From JAGOEF01 sp964511665 (GTDB lineage Bacteria > Bacteroidota > Bacteroidia > Bacteroidales > ML635J-15), in NCBI GenBank assembly GCA_964511665.1, contig CAZEHA010000007.1:1-64000 (forward strand): a DNA stretch of 64,000 nucleotides, read 5' to 3'. A model generated the notes under the pieces. It made no database searches and had not been told where the DNA came from. It saw only the letters and a list, made by a program, of their open reading frames with translations. The translations under genes were made by a program, and so were the position numbers. Shown here piece by piece: positions 51,418 through 61,079 of the stretch. The stretch's first letter is position 1. Each line of letters starts with the position of its first letter.

Positions 51418-52362
51418 TTAAGTAATACGATGTTTATCTGAAGTAACATCATCATCAATTCCATATCGTCCTTTGTTCCACATATACATGTACCTATAGC
51501 CTTCCGACATTAAAAGAGCCAGCAAACTGCCGTTTGTTCTGCCGGCAATCATGCATTGGCAGCGCGAAAGCAGTACAATCGATTCCAGATATTCAAGACC
51601 TTTGAAATACTTATCGCGTTCGCGGTTAAAACGTATCGCCGTTAAGCGTTTCCCTTGCGTTTCTCCGTATCGCATAGCATTGGTAAATATAAGTTTCTCT
51701 TTAAAGCACTCTTTGAAAACATTTAAAATTGAAGCATCTTCGGTTGCGAGAAAAACCTTACTGCATCCTTGTGTTTTAATTACTTCTTCGGCTTTCGCAA
51801 TTACCTCATAAACCGAAGGTTGAACCGGATGTCCATATGGTTTGGTGTTTATGTAATCGGTTCCCCTGCACAACACTCCCAAAATGTTATCATTGCTTTG
51901 GACAAACAGTTCATTCATTGTTTTGTTGATGTGAATGTTCATCTCATCGGTTAACTTCAAATTTTCTTTTGTAAAAGCTTGCCAGTATTTCACCAAATTA
52001 TCGTTGGTTAAAAAATCCATGCTATCGTATGGTAAAAACACGGGAGTCCCGTCGATAGTTTCGCAATCGCGCAAAGATATTTGGCTAAGACCAATACCGG
52101 CAGGTTGCTTAAAATAGAATTCCCAAGCATTACACTTCCCAACTTCGTTGCTTTCGAGATAGGAATTCAGGTAGCTTTGCATGTCGATAACAGGCGTCAT
52201 TCCATTTTTAAAAGCATAATGCATTTGCCCAAGATTGGTTAAAATATACGACCCTAATCCAATGCCTTGATCGCTTCGTTTTATAATTAAATATGACTTC
52301 TTCGACTGATGGCCGAAGGACTTTTTTGTTTTTCTTCTTATTTTTTTAATCAAATTCTTCAT
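51418..52362 (-). CDS. Fucosyltransferase-like GT-B glycosyltransferase
   Basis: A 314-residue protein. LGVLCRGTDY (161-170) resembles the HxRxxDK/R nucleotide-binding motif of the alpha-1,6- and O-fucosyltransferase superfamily. It is followed by KVFLATEDASILNVF and, near the C-terminus, CMIAGRTNGSLLALLMS, the usual GDP-sugar-site order. The N-terminus is strongly basic (KKIRRKTKK) without a signal peptide. A GDP-sugar donor is likely; fucose itself is inferred. It lies 109 bp after the FkbM gene and is the last gene of the minus-strand glycan locus. Confidence 0.65.
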   Translation of the reverse strand: MKNLIKKIRRKTKKSFGHQSKKSYLIIKRSDQGIGLGSYILTNLGQMHYAFKNGMTPVIDMQSYLNSYLESNEVGKCNAWEFYFKQPAGIGLSQISLRDCETIDGTPVFLPYDSMDFLTNDNLVKYWQAFTKENLKLTDEMNIHINKTMNELFVQSNDNILGVLCRGTDYINTKPYGHPVQPSVYEVIAKAEEVIKTQGCSKVFLATEDASILNVFKECFKEKLIFTNAMRYGETQGKRLTAIRFNRERDKYFKGLEYLESIVLLSRCQCMIAGRTNGSLLALLMSEGYRYMYMWNKGRYGIDDDVTSDKHRIT

Positions 52363-52471
52363 TAATGTTATTCAGATATACAAATGCTCCCTCCGAAATT
52401 TGGAACAAATTGATTACTAAAAATCAAATAAAAATAATGTTTTTTTGATTTCAAAATTGCCATTGATGTCA

Positions 52472-53278
52472 TTAACTTTCGAGAAACCAATTTTTTGGTA
52501 ATACAATATGCTTTGCTGTAGTATTATCGAAATCAAGGGGATCGGGAAATAGTGTTTTAGGTATTTTCTCTGATATTCTATCGTTTCGAAAAAAGCTAAA
52601 CTCGGCCAACACCGGTATTTCGATGCCCTTGTGTTTGTTTACACCATAGCAATTGTTTGGATGAATATGGACACAGGTGTGTGTTTTGAGTATTTTTTCG
52701 AAAGCTGCAGAAGCCAGTTTGAAAAAATCGCGATTCCATAACCTATCCAGATTGTGAAACTCTACAACAATAATACGAAATCGGCTTAACGAAGATTGCG
52801 GAATATTGATAAAAGTGAAGTATTCGCAGCCCTCGATATCCATTTGCAGCATTAAATCATCATGTTGATTCAATTGAGCTGTTTTCAACCACTCTTCTAT
52901 TTCAATAAAATCTTCATCATTAAAGTGACCTATAAACTTTTTTAGAAAATGATATTTTTCGGGAGAGAGTTTTATGTTTGGTTTCTCAACTGTTTTGTCG
53001 GCCATAAATATTTGCATTCCCAATCGGGCGCAATCTTCTTCAAATCCGCTGATGTTGCTTACCCCTGGCGAAAAGCAGGCTTTAATTCCGGCAAGGTCAT
53101 CAGGCACAAGGTAGCCACCATCGCCATTAGGACCAAGACGAATGAGTTTTACGTTGGTGTTATATGGTTTTAAACTTTTAATTAACTGTTTTACGCTTTC
53201 AACATCAGATAAACGTTGGTAGTCGAACCCGAATAAAGCGAAAAGATACTGCACAATTCTTCGAAAAGGTTTTTTCAT
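52472..53278 (-). CDS. FkbM-family methyltransferase
   Basis: A 268-residue SAM-dependent methyltransferase. LIRLGPNGDGGYLVPDDL (about 45-62) matches the N-terminal part of FkbM-type (Methyltransf_21) proteins in surface-glycan loci. SPGVSNISGFE (about 70-80) is the SAM-binding loop, LMLQMDIEGCEY (about 142-153) the acidic strand motif, and IIVVEFHNLD follows. It probably O-methylates a sugar of the glycan made by this cluster. It starts 18 bp after the NodZ-like gene. Confidence 0.82.
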   Translation of the reverse strand: MKKPFRRIVQYLFALFGFDYQRLSDVESVKQLIKSLKPYNTNVKLIRLGPNGDGGYLVPDDLAGIKACFSPGVSNISGFEEDCARLGMQIFMADKTVEKPNIKLSPEKYHFLKKFIGHFNDEDFIEIEEWLKTAQLNQHDDLMLQMDIEGCEYFTFINIPQSSLSRFRIIVVEFHNLDRLWNRDFFKLASAAFEKILKTHTCVHIHPNNCYGVNKHKGIEIPVLAEFSFFRNDRISEKIPKTLFPDPLDFDNTTAKHIVLPKNWFLES

Positions 53279-53296
53279 ACTTTACAAATTTTTCCA

Positions 53297-54301
53297 CTAA
53301 AGACTATTCCAATCAAGCTGTTTTGCTGCATTATTATGCATATATGCTGAAACAATAGAAAACGATGAATTTCCCATATAATATAGATACTCGCATTTCG
53401 ACAGAAGCCACATATCAACAATGCTTTGTTCCAGCACCAATTCGGCATTATCCCAATTCTTTGTTTGTTGCGCATAATGATGAACTCCTCCAATATTCAC
53501 CTTGGGTAAAAATTTTTCGCAACAAAGAACTTTCGAAAAATTTGACCGAAATACCTCCTCAAACTTCTTATTATCGGTAGCAATAAAATATAAAAACTCG
53601 TCGCCGAACTTGTCTTTTAAATACTTTAAGAGTGTGGCAATCTCATTCAGTGGTTTTTTATCGGTAGCGCGAATGTGCACACCTACCGATTTTTCGCCAA
53701 GTTGAAATTCAACTGCAAGTTTCTCAATTTTATTTTTCAAGAAATCAGAAATATCAATGAACTTAATAAATATATCCTTTTTCGAAATATGTGCCATATC
53801 AGCATATACCACAACATCGTGATGGAGTTTCTCGGGAAGATAACGACCCTGCAGTATATCGTTTTTATCGTTGAGATGCAACAAGATGCTTAGGTCGTTG
53901 CGTTTGGGAGTTTTATTGTATTGCCAATAGCCATATATTTTGCAAAACCGACCGTTGGGAACCAGTCGTTTCGGAAATTTCGAAATCAGACCGGGATGCA
54001 CCGGAAGATAATGGTTGTATATATCTTCAAAAACAAAAGTACTGAATATTGATGGATACCACGATGCATTGGCTAAACCAACGATATCTGTTTTTTGTTT
54101 ATGATATAATGGGTGTTTGCAAACGAAGTACTTTTCGAATACATCTACACCCGGTTTGGCAAACACACCATCGGCCCAGTCGACAATTAGCTTACGTTCG
54201 GTTTTTTCGCAATAATCGAGCGCTGCGGTAAGTACATGTAGGCGGTCGCCAATTCCGGCAGCTCCTTTTAGCAACAGATATTTATCCTTTTCCGTTTTCA
54301 C
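53297..54301 (-). CDS. NodZ-like (GT23-type) fucosyltransferase
   Basis: A 334-residue protein starting with GTG at 54301 that overlaps the TGA of the asparagine synthase gene by 4 nt. LLLKGAAGIGDRLHVLTAAL (about 9-28) is the N-terminal glycine-rich motif. GVHIRATDK (207-215) corresponds to the HxRxxDK GDP-fucose-site motif of NodZ/FUT8. FIATDNKKFEEVF and the C-terminal IVDMWLLSKCEYLYYMGNSS segment match the same fold. It probably adds an alpha-linked fucose or related sugar; the acceptor is unknown. Confidence 0.77.
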   Translation of the reverse strand: MKTEKDKYLLLKGAAGIGDRLHVLTAALDYCEKTERKLIVDWADGVFAKPGVDVFEKYFVCKHPLYHKQKTDIVGLANASWYPSIFSTFVFEDIYNHYLPVHPGLISKFPKRLVPNGRFCKIYGYWQYNKTPKRNDLSILLHLNDKNDILQGRYLPEKLHHDVVVYADMAHISKKDIFIKFIDISDFLKNKIEKLAVEFQLGEKSVGVHIRATDKKPLNEIATLLKYLKDKFGDEFLYFIATDNKKFEEVFRSNFSKVLCCEKFLPKVNIGGVHHYAQQTKNWDNAELVLEQSIVDMWLLSKCEYLYYMGNSSFSIVSAYMHNNAAKQLDWNSL

Positions 54302-56145
54302 TTTGTAATGTGGTTGTTTTGATGCGACGAAAACACCCTCGTATTTTCGAAAAACGCTCCTAGGTCAATTATTTCGAAATTTGAAATGTTAATTTCCTTT
54401 GAAAAGCATCCTGACTCAATCAGCAGTTGCTTGTAGTGCTGCACCATTTCTAATCCTCTGGAGGAATTCAGCCATTTGTCGTAAGGGGCCTGCGGACTCA
54501 TTTTATCGGTTCTCCAGCAAATTTCGGATGGTAATACCGATTCCATGCTTTTCCGGTGAATATACTTGGTAAAACCATTATGAATTTTAAATTCGGAAGG
54601 CAACGAAAATACAAATTCCACCAATTTGTGCGATAAAAAAGGGAGACGGATTTCTCTGGAGAATGCCATTGAACTGCGGTCGGCAAATCGCAACAGTTTT
54701 CCCATTCCATAAATGCAGGTATCGAAGCACAACGCACTGTTTAGTTGAGAGTAGGTATTAAAAGGGTTTTTAAAATTACTTTTACTCTCAATTAATTCAG
54801 GGGTTACACCTTTATGAACTAACTGTTTTTTTCTGTTTGAACCAATAAACGAGTGCGAAGCCGAATTTGCAAGCGATTCTGCCAACAGTTTCGCAACAGA
54901 ACTGCGATATCCTGTGGTTTGGTAAATGTTGCTGTGCTCCGACCTGAAGTGCAGCGGACGGCGATATAATGTTTCTCTTAAAAATGTGTTGAAGTATTTA
55001 AAATAGCCTGCCAGCACCTCATCGGCACCCTGACCATCGAGCAATACGGTAATGCCATGTTCGTATGCCAGTTTTTGCACCTGCCACAACACAAACACAC
55101 TGGGGCCCAAAAAAGGTTCTTCCTGATGGTAAGCCAGTTTTTGTAAATTTTGCCAATAATCGTTTTCGTTTATATAAATCTGTTTCCACTCAATATTCTG
55201 TAGCCCTTCAGATGCAATGCTCATGTATTTACCCTCGTCGTAGTCTGCATCATCGAAGCGAGCCGAAAAACAGAACTGCCGGGCATTGTTGTCTAACTGA
55301 GCGTTCATAACACGAACAACGCTGCTCGAGTCGATACCCCCCGACAAGGAAGTCCCCACTGCCACATCAGAACGCTGTCGAAGCTTCACCGACTCACTAA
55401 AAAGAAACTTGTATTGGTTGAGTGCGTCACTGAAATCTATCTTTCTGTTGATGTAATCGGGGCGCAATTGCCAGTATAACTTTTTCGTAATACCCTTGCG
55501 ATTTAACACCAAGCAGCTTGCGGGCTCAAGAGAATGGATGTTTTTGTAGAAGGTTTCCGATTTCTCGTATGGGTTTTCAAGAGTCCAATGCAACAAATAA
55601 TTAAACACCATTGTATTATTTACTTCGCAGGGAATACCGGCCGCAAAAATGGCTTTCATTTCTGATGCAAAGTAAAACCCCTTGTCTTGGCTATAGTAGT
55701 AATAAAATGGTTTTTCGCCAAAACGGTCGCGTGCACAAAAAATTGTTTCGTTACGGTGATCGTAAATGGCAAAAGCAAACTGCCCGTCGAAGTGTTGCAA
55801 CATATCTTCGCCATACACTTCGTAGGCTGTAAGAACCACTTCGGTGTCGCTTTGCGTAATAAACTGTATTCCTCGTTTAAGCAAGTCTTGCTTGAGTTCG
55901 ATGTAATTAAATATTTCACCGTTAAACGTGATGGTGTATCTACCGGAATAGTGCATGGGTTGATTTGCATTGGCCGAAAGATCGATAATGCTCAGTCGGC
56001 GATGCCCAAGTCCCACATTCGAATTCTTGCTAATCCAGATACCCCCGGCATCGGGACCACGATGAACAAGAGTATCGCACATGCGCTGTATGTCGTGTTC
56101 ATGAACTTTATTATTGAAATTTATAATTCCTGCAATGCCACACAT
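54298..56145 (-). CDS. asnB: Asparagine synthase (glutamine-hydrolysing), second copy
   Basis: A 615-residue class B enzyme. Cys2 of MCGIAG is the glutaminase nucleophile, with RGPDAGG (29-35), NGEIFNYIEL (75-84) and QSDTEVV (98-104). The synthetase PP-loop SGGIDSSS is at 268-275. It differs substantially from the copy at 8893-10677 and belongs to the WbpS/AsnB-like type found in O-antigen and capsule loci, where it may amidate a uronic acid. The product is not determinable from sequence. It has its own -7 element upstream and is coupled to the NodZ-like gene. Confidence 0.9.
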   Translation of the reverse strand: MCGIAGIINFNNKVHEHDIQRMCDTLVHRGPDAGGIWISKNSNVGLGHRRLSIIDLSANANQPMHYSGRYTITFNGEIFNYIELKQDLLKRGIQFITQSDTEVVLTAYEVYGEDMLQHFDGQFAFAIYDHRNETIFCARDRFGEKPFYYYYSQDKGFYFASEMKAIFAAGIPCEVNNTMVFNYLLHWTLENPYEKSETFYKNIHSLEPASCLVLNRKGITKKLYWQLRPDYINRKIDFSDALNQYKFLFSESVKLRQRSDVAVGTSLSGGIDSSSVVRVMNAQLDNNARQFCFSARFDDADYDEGKYMSIASEGLQNIEWKQIYINENDYWQNLQKLAYHQEEPFLGPSVFVLWQVQKLAYEHGITVLLDGQGADEVLAGYFKYFNTFLRETLYRRPLHFRSEHSNIYQTTGYRSSVAKLLAESLANSASHSFIGSNRKKQLVHKGVTPELIESKSNFKNPFNTYSQLNSALCFDTCIYGMGKLLRFADRSSMAFSREIRLPFLSHKLVEFVFSLPSEFKIHNGFTKYIHRKSMESVLPSEICWRTDKMSPQAPYDKWLNSSRGLEMVQHYKQLLIESGCFSKEINISNFEIIDLGAFFENTRVFSSHQNNHITK

Positions 56146-56185
56146 ACTTATTATTAATTACTAAAAATGATTTCCGCATACAATA

Positions 56186-56215
56186 CAAACCTATTAAAAA
56201 TCTGAATACCTCAAA
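56186..56215 (-). promoter_or_regulatory. Promoter before the second asparagine synthase gene
   Basis: Minus-strand TTTG (56212-56215), 18-nt spacer, TAGGTTTG (56186-56193), 40 bp upstream of the ATG at 56145. Confidence 0.5.
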
Positions 56216-56239
56216 AACCCGCAAACACAAATTATTATA

Positions 56240-57433
56240 TTATTTCGAAAGAACAAACTGTATATATTTATTCTTATTGGCATTGAAAGTATAAGCATCG
56301 TGTATTGTTTTCCTTGCCCTATTACCAACTGATGGCAGTGTTTCTTTTGTGCGAATCACTTTTTCGATTACCTCATCCCAGGTGTTGCCGGGTTCTACCA
56401 AAAATCCGTTAATACCATTTTCTATTATTAGCGAGTTAATCCCTATGCCTGAGGCAATTCCGGGGATACCAAGCCCCATGTACTGAATCAGTTTGAAACC
56501 GCATTTCCCTAACGATTCAATATTGTCGTGCAATGGCATGAGGCCTACATCGATTTTTTTTAGTAATTCTGTTTCATGACTCAGGCTCCATTTAAAAAAC
56601 TGTAGCTCAAACGGGGTTTCCCACTTGGGTTCTGTGCCTGCAATTACGATAAGTTTTATGTTGTGATTTTCAGAAATACGTATTAAACTCGGTATAATCG
56701 ATTCAAGAAGATATAAATTGTTAATACCGCCGATCCATCCAAAAACAATGTGGTTGTTTTCGAAAAAATCTTTTTTGGGTTCAATCTCATCGTAATTTAC
56801 GCAAGTGGGTATGTAGCATATTGCTTCCTGATTCAATTGTGGATTGGCTGCCGTAATTAGTTTTGCCAAAAACGGAGAGCCTACAATGAATTTTCGATAT
56901 AATTTTAGCGTTGCATTAAACTTGTCGGGGTGTTCCAGCATAAGTTTCGCATACAAGCTTAATTTGCTTTTGGGTTGGTTTTTTGCATCAGCAATGTCAT
57001 CGTCAAAATCGAGAATTACATGGCTGTGTATGGCAAGCAGGAACCTCTCCATAAACAAATTACCGTAATCGTTGGCTGCAAGCAATTCGCGACGGACTAT
57101 CACTGTTTCGTAGGTTAGCGAGCTTGCAATATGAGCAGCCTTTTTAAAATAAGAAAGACATAGAAAATAAAAATGTCCGGCATTGTCGAATCGCTCTCTA
57201 TCAGAAATAACAGTTTTTACTGAAACTTTGATACCCAAACCCGATAATAATTCGGCCCATTTTTTCGAGCGGTATTGGTAACCTGCGTTTTCTTCGGGGA
57301 AATTTTCGAGATACAGAACACCCTTCTTTCTAACAACAATACGAACAACCAGCAATATGGGTAAGCTGATAAAAACCAAAAACATCACCAAATAATTGGT
57401 TAAGAAGAGTAATATATTATGAATGGGTTTCAT
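56240..57433 (-). CDS. GT-B glycosyltransferase (group 1/GT4-like), membrane-anchored
   Basis: About 397 residues from the ATG at 57433; a TTG 12 bp upstream was rejected. An N-terminal hydrophobic segment (about 6-33) probably anchors it to the inner membrane. The GT-B body shows YQYRSKKWAELL, VILDFDDDIADA, FGWIGGINN at the domain junction, and GLMPLHDNIES...KLIQYMGLGIPGIAS...GFLVEPG, the nucleotide-sugar-binding end of GT1/GT4-type enzymes. It overlaps the upstream GT2 gene by 17 bp. Confidence 0.83.
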   Translation of the reverse strand: MKPIHNILLFLTNYLVMFLVFISLPILLVVRIVVRKKGVLYLENFPEENAGYQYRSKKWAELLSGLGIKVSVKTVISDRERFDNAGHFYFLCLSYFKKAAHIASSLTYETVIVRRELLAANDYGNLFMERFLLAIHSHVILDFDDDIADAKNQPKSKLSLYAKLMLEHPDKFNATLKLYRKFIVGSPFLAKLITAANPQLNQEAICYIPTCVNYDEIEPKKDFFENNHIVFGWIGGINNLYLLESIIPSLIRISENHNIKLIVIAGTEPKWETPFELQFFKWSLSHETELLKKIDVGLMPLHDNIESLGKCGFKLIQYMGLGIPGIASGIGINSLIIENGINGFLVEPGNTWDEVIEKVIRTKETLPSVGNRARKTIHDAYTFNANKNKYIQFVLSK

Positions 57434-58436
57434 CAACAGATTCAATTAATCTAATAAAGCATTTATAAAAAAACACATTCACCAAACACGATGCAAAAGT
57501 ATGAAGGTTGAATTTTCGTATTTTAAATAAATGGCATAACAACATTCGGGCAAATTTTCTCGACAAGAAAGCATCCCTACCTTTGGCGTGCAGAAATCTC
57601 AACTGATTCAGCGATTCGGTGATGCCATTGTTAAAACTCTTTCGGCACTCGTCAACGTCAGAAAAATCGGCGAGCAGCATTCTATTGGTATGAAGGAATT
57701 TGGTGTATAAAACGATTTCTTTTTCGGTTGAGCTCTTCCTGGTAGTCCACACACCCTGATTGTGAATGCGATAAACAGCCATGATATCGGGCATATAACA
57801 AATATTGCCAGCCCTGGCGTTAAATAAATGGAGGATAAAATCTCCGAAAGGAGCTTCTAAATATTTATCGTGTAATACAGAAAACTTAGTTTTAAGAAAC
57901 ACCACGCTTGGGGTAGAAATGAAATTGCCGTTAGCCAGATTGCTCAATGTGAAGTATTTTATTTCGTCCCATTGCCACAAAACACTTCGATTTCCATCTT
58001 CTTCCTCGGCAAAAACATTATGGCAACACATCGAAAAATTCGCATTATTCTCTAAGAAGTGAACCTGTTTTTGAAGTTTTTCAGGGTCAATCCAGTAGTC
58101 GTCGCCTTCGCATATTGCGATGTATTTGCTGTTGCACGCTTTCAGTGTTGAAAAAAAATTCTGCATCATTCCCATGTTTCTATCGTGCAGCAACAGTTTA
58201 AATTTGCCGGGATATTTTGCTGCAAACTCTAAAACAATTGCCCTTGTGCCATCGGAACTGCAGTCGTCGCCTATTACTATTTCGAAGGGGAAGTCGGTTT
58301 TTTGCATCAAAATTGAACGCAGAGCCTGTTCAATGAATTTCTCATGATTGTAAGTAATCATCAATACACTAAGCCGCAATTCATTTGCTTCATCTGTATT
58401 ATTCAGATTCAAAGTATTCGAAATAGCATCCGTCAT
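57417..58436 (-). CDS. Family 2 glycosyltransferase
   Basis: A 339-residue GT-A enzyme. LSVLMITYNHEKFIEQALRS (about 22-41) begins the fold, IGDDCSSDGT (about 55-64) and CEGDDYWIDP (about 108-117) give the acidic metal-binding motif, and the C-terminal third is helical. Its members transfer sugars such as rhamnose or N-acetylhexosamines to surface glycans; the specific sugar is unknown. It lies 44 bp after the aminotransferase gene and overlaps the GT-B gene. Confidence 0.88.
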   Translation of the reverse strand: MTDAISNTLNLNNTDEANELRLSVLMITYNHEKFIEQALRSILMQKTDFPFEIVIGDDCSSDGTRAIVLEFAAKYPGKFKLLLHDRNMGMMQNFFSTLKACNSKYIAICEGDDYWIDPEKLQKQVHFLENNANFSMCCHNVFAEEEDGNRSVLWQWDEIKYFTLSNLANGNFISTPSVVFLKTKFSVLHDKYLEAPFGDFILHLFNARAGNICYMPDIMAVYRIHNQGVWTTRKSSTEKEIVLYTKFLHTNRMLLADFSDVDECRKSFNNGITESLNQLRFLHAKGRDAFLSRKFARMLLCHLFKIRKFNLHTFASCLVNVFFYKCFIRLIESVDETHS

Positions 58437-58480
58437 TAATTACAGCGTAAAAGAAAATTCACATATTGCTTTTGTTACCA

Positions 58481-59617
58481 TCAATTTTTCCCTTTTAACG
58501 TATTTCTACATTGCAGTATAATCTCACATATTCTATCGACTGATTCGGGCTGTAGCCCCGGGTATATGGGCAAACATAAAACTTCTTCGGTTATTTTATT
58601 TGCATTTTTCAGGTTTTCACGAGCGGCAGAATCTATGTGTTCATAGCTGGGCAAATTACTGATAAGCGGGTAGAAATAACGTCGGGCATATATTTCGTGA
58701 TTTTTTAAGGCATTATAGACATCGTCGCGCGAACAACCAAATTCATCCCGATTAATAAAAACGGGGAAATAGGAATAATTATACTCAGTATGTTTGTTGT
58801 ACTGAATGTGTCTCAATCCAGAAATATGTTGAAGACGTTGTATATAGCGATGTGTAATCTGTTTCCTTTCTTCTACATATTTCTCGAAATACTTCAACTG
58901 CAACAAGCCCATGCATGCCTGAATTTCGTTCATTTTACCATTGATGCCGACTCCAACAATAGTAAGCTCATCGGCAAAACCGAAGTTTTTAAGATAATCT
59001 ATTTTGGTTTTCTGTTCTGCCGAATGCGAAACAATTGCTCCTCCTTCGAAAGTATGGAATGCTTTGGTAGCGTGAAAACTTAACACCGTAAGGTCGCCAC
59101 AATTCAATATGCTGAAACCGTTTTGTTTAACCCTGAACGCATGTGCTGCATCGTAAATAACTTTTAACTTATGTTTATCGGCAATTTTCTGAAGTGATTC
59201 GGTATCGCACGGGATGCCATACACATGCACCGGTAAAATGGCAGAAGTATTTTCGGTAATCAGTCTTTCTACCGATTCAGGGTCGATATTGCATGTATGG
59301 CTATCGATATCGGCAAAAACAGGATTCAATCCATTCCACTTTATTGCGTGGGAGGTAGCAACAAAACTATAGGGTGTGGTAATAATTTCACCTTTCAGGT
59401 CGAGTGCCTGTAAGGCTGTAATTAGTGCAATGGTTCCGTTCGAAAACAATGAAATGTAATCGACGTCTAAAAAATCGCGCAAACTGTTTTCAAACTCAAT
59501 GTGAAAAGGGCCATTATTGGTTAACCATCCCGATTCCCACATTTGCTCGAGATATGCTTCGAACTCCTCCAGTGGCGGCAATGCCGGTTTGGTAACATAT
59601 ATCTTTTTATTTATCAT
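58481..59617 (-). CDS. DegT/DnrJ/EryC1/StrS sugar aminotransferase
   Basis: A 378-residue PLP enzyme. The catalytic lysine is Lys185 in LSFHATKAFHTFEGGA. YDAAHAF (155-161) supplies the Asp that contacts the pyridine nitrogen, and SNGTIAL (59-65) binds the phosphate. It makes an amino-deoxy nucleotide sugar from a keto sugar; the dehydratase that would supply the keto sugar is not adjacent. The start overlaps the flippase gene by 11 bp. Confidence 0.92.
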   Translation of the reverse strand: MINKKIYVTKPALPPLEEFEAYLEQMWESGWLTNNGPFHIEFENSLRDFLDVDYISLFSNGTIALITALQALDLKGEIITTPYSFVATSHAIKWNGLNPVFADIDSHTCNIDPESVERLITENTSAILPVHVYGIPCDTESLQKIADKHKLKVIYDAAHAFRVKQNGFSILNCGDLTVLSFHATKAFHTFEGGAIVSHSAEQKTKIDYLKNFGFADELTIVGVGINGKMNEIQACMGLLQLKYFEKYVEERKQITHRYIQRLQHISGLRHIQYNKHTEYNYSYFPVFINRDEFGCSRDDVYNALKNHEIYARRYFYPLISNLPSYEHIDSAARENLKNANKITEEVLCLPIYPGLQPESVDRICEIILQCRNTLKGKN

Positions 59618-61079
59618 AGAAGCGGTGTATTAATCGGGCCCCAACATTTTTCCAGGTTATTTGCTCCAGAACGTATAATAGCCCCTGTGCTTTGAACATA
59701 AGCATGCTGGCAATAAACAGCAGGCAGAAAACACTGCCACTGATAACTAAGTGCAATACGTACGACGATTCAAGAAACATAAATGCAAATTTGCATATAA
59801 CAGTAATTACAAAAGTACTTAAAATATAAATAACACTTCGGTTAATAAACCACATCGATGAAACTTTCATATCGTTCGAAGCAAACCCTATATTCAGCAG
59901 CACCGAAAGTGCATTTGCAATAATGAAGCCTATTAAAAACCCTTCGATACCAAAATAGAAGCCAATAACAAAGTTTACACTCAGTATCAGTTTTTTATAA
60001 ATTTCGAGTCGCAGAAATGCTTTAGAGTTTCCCATTGCCACAATTACGTTAACCAATACGGCACTAACGGGATACGCATATGCACTTAGCATTGTCAACT
60101 CAAAAAACGGAACTGCAGGTAGCCATTTGCTCGAAAACAAGAGGATAATGCAATCGCCACCAACAATGTAAAACAGACCGGTAATAAAAAACGATATAAG
60201 ACAAATAAAGTGAAACGATTTACTTACAATTTGTTTTACTCTTTCGATGTCGTTTTGCACCGAACTTAAAGCCGGTAAAAATACGGCCATGAGACTTCCC
60301 GAAGCATTGTTCACAATGATGTTGGATGTCGATTTTGCCCGATAATACTGACCCAGAGTAGACGCTGGAAACAGTTTTCCGATAATCAATGCATCAAGGT
60401 TTGTGTACAAGGCATTCAGTACTCCGGAAAGGAACATTCTGAAACCAAATCCCCATAGTTCTTTAAGTGCTTTCCACGAGAAATACAGTTTTGGTCTCCA
60501 TTTTTCAAGCAGATACAGCAAAAGATTTGATAATACAGCAAATAATAAACTCTGGGCAACAAGACTCCATACGCCAAATCCGGCAAAAGCCATTGCAATG
60601 CCCAAAGCTCCGCTAAAAAAAGCTGAGCCAAGCTGAGCCTTTACCGGCACGTCGAATTTCATTTCTTTGTGCAACTTAGCCGAAATAACCCTTCCAAAAG
60701 CATTAATAAGGAAAATCAGCGACATAACTCGTGTAATATCTTTAATATCAGCGTTTTCGTAAAATACCGCCAATGGTGCTGCAGCAAAAAACAAAATAAT
60801 GGTAAATAAAATTCCGGTTGCCAGATTGAACCAAAATACACTGCCATAATGCTCGTCGCGAATATTGGCTTTTTGCACTAAGGCAACACTTAACCCTAAA
60901 TCGAGAAATATATTCGAAAATGCAATTATCACATTTACCATTGCCAGCAAACCAAAATCGGCGGGGCTTAGCAAGCGGGCAAGGAAAATAGAAACAATAA
61001 AAGCAACCAGCTGACCTGCAATTTTTCCACTGAAATCCCAGTAGAATGCTTTAAAACTTTTCTTTTGCAGACTCTCCAA
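59607..61079 (-). CDS. Lipid-linked oligosaccharide flippase (Wzx/MOP family)
   Basis: A 490-residue protein with about fourteen hydrophobic segments. The N-terminus KKSFKAFYWDFSGKIAGQLVAFIVSIFLARLLSPADFG is the usual polysaccharide-synthase signature (about 5-42). It flips undecaprenyl-diphosphate-linked repeat units across the inner membrane. The start is TTG at 61079; an in-frame TAA lies shortly upstream and no ATG is available in that interval. First gene of the minus-strand glycan locus. No Wzy polymerase is recognised in the window. Confidence 0.9.
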   Translation of the reverse strand: MESLQKKSFKAFYWDFSGKIAGQLVAFIVSIFLARLLSPADFGLLAMVNVIIAFSNIFLDLGLSVALVQKANIRDEHYGSVFWFNLATGILFTIILFFAAAPLAVFYENADIKDITRVMSLIFLINAFGRVISAKLHKEMKFDVPVKAQLGSAFFSGALGIAMAFAGFGVWSLVAQSLLFAVLSNLLLYLLEKWRPKLYFSWKALKELWGFGFRMFLSGVLNALYTNLDALIIGKLFPASTLGQYYRAKSTSNIIVNNASGSLMAVFLPALSSVQNDIERVKQIVSKSFHFICLISFFITGLFYIVGGDCIILLFSSKWLPAVPFFELTMLSAYAYPVSAVLVNVIVAMGNSKAFLRLEIYKKLILSVNFVIGFYFGIEGFLIGFIIANALSVLLNIGFASNDMKVSSMWFINRSVIYILSTFVITVICKFAFMFLESSYVLHLVISGSVFCLLFIASMLMFKAQGLLYVLEQITWKNVGARLIHRFYDK

